A stretch of DNA of 64,000 bases, taken from Hyphomicrobiales bacterium. GTDB taxonomy: Bacteria > Pseudomonadota > Alphaproteobacteria > Rhizobiales > Rhizobiaceae. Within the stretch, counting starts at the first letter, position 1. Every line of letters begins with the position of its first letter. Under the pieces are notes generated by a model. It was given only the letters and a program-made list of their open reading frames with translations, did no database searches and was not told the origin of the DNA. The DNA lies in the NCBI GenBank assembly GCA_900472175.1, contig UCHD01000023.1, positions 1-64,000 of the forward strand. The letters run 5' to 3'. The translations under genes and the position numbers were made by a program. Shown piece by piece: positions 63,891 to 64,000 of the stretch.

Positions 63891-64000
63891 ATGATGCTGA
63901 GAAACGAAAGTTCTGCCGATTTTCCGATTGAAATGGGTCTTTTAAAGGGAAATTCTCACGATGAAAGCTCCGGAACGGAGCGGCATTCTCTCGTTGATGC
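63891..64000 (+). CDS. Start of a gene cut by the window edge, probably BioR-regulated
   Basis: Two reading frames stay open to the edge. One starts at the ATGATG at 63891, behind AGGTGG, and reads MMLRNESSADFPIEMG. The other starts at the ATG at 63961, behind AAAGGGA, and reads MKAPERSGILSLM. Which is real cannot be decided from 110 bases. The BioR box 30-100 bases upstream suggests a biotin synthesis or transport gene, but the peptides themselves are not diagnostic. Confidence 0.35.
   Translation, partial: MMLRNESSADFPIEMGLLKGNSHDESSGTERHSLVD

Overview
The window is chromosomal or replicon DNA from an alphaproteobacterium of the order Rhizobiales, most likely family Rhizobiaceae. The evidence is the complete rkp-1 (K-antigen) locus, the gene order murA - DUF2948 - hisD - UPF0262 - phosphatase - infA - maf - yacG, a fused SecDF, BioR boxes (TTATMKATAA), a RIME-like palindromic repeat at the left edge, and uniformly GC-rich coding sequence.

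Layout. (1) 69-6192: arginine-type ABC transporter genes diverging from a DDAH-like amidinohydrolase, a TetR regulator and the arginine-transaminase pair aruH/aruI, so a probable arginine or methylarginine catabolic locus. (2) 6342-10751: a small secreted protein, secDF, a small conserved protein and an Rrf2 regulator. (3) 10897-32745: surface polysaccharide region. It holds kdsD-type arabinose-5-phosphate isomerase, rkpJ, rkpI, rkpH, rkpG and the 2524-aa rkpA (highly reducing PKS/FAS), then an outer-membrane export lipoprotein, rmlC and rmlB with a collapsed rmlD/rmlA remnant and a decayed glycosyltransferase, a glycosyltransferase-like protein and a one-domain KpsC-like protein. This part has long AT-rich, gene-poor gaps and pseudogenes. 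(4) 32882-45513: a divergent catabolic cluster with a FadR-type regulator, a four-carbon acid-sugar kinase (DUF1537), a peptide/oligosaccharide-type ABC transporter, a pyruvate aldolase of the DHDPS/NAL family, a sialidase-like hydrolase without signal peptide, an Fe-type alcohol dehydrogenase and PdxA2. (5) 45530-55483: small secreted or unknown proteins, tRNA-Thr(GGT), the murA-to-yacG housekeeping block, tRNA-Phe(GAA) and a DUF992 protein. (6) 55557-57386: an SbmA/ABCD-type exporter whose nucleotide-binding domain has lost nearly all catalytic motifs. (7) 57518-62884: the thiamine operon thiCOSGED behind a TPP riboswitch. (8) 63034-64000: bioR with its own BioR box, and a second BioR box before a gene that runs off the right edge.

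The most interesting system is region 4. Each enzyme fits one step of a route from 3-deoxy-D-lyxo-heptulosaric acid (DHA, a sialic-acid-like sugar of plant rhamnogalacturonan II): import, intracellular release by the sialidase-like enzyme, aldol cleavage to pyruvate plus D-threuronate, reduction to D-threonate by the alcohol dehydrogenase, phosphorylation by the DUF1537 kinase, and oxidative decarboxylation to DHAP by PdxA2. The stereochemistry works on paper (C5/C6 of DHA become C3/C2 of D-threonate), but the substrate is an inference. The second is rkpA-rkpG-rkpH, which looks like a PKS without thioesterase whose chain could be released by a PLP-dependent alpha-oxoamine synthase and then reduced, the logic of sphingoid-base or fumonisin-type lipids.
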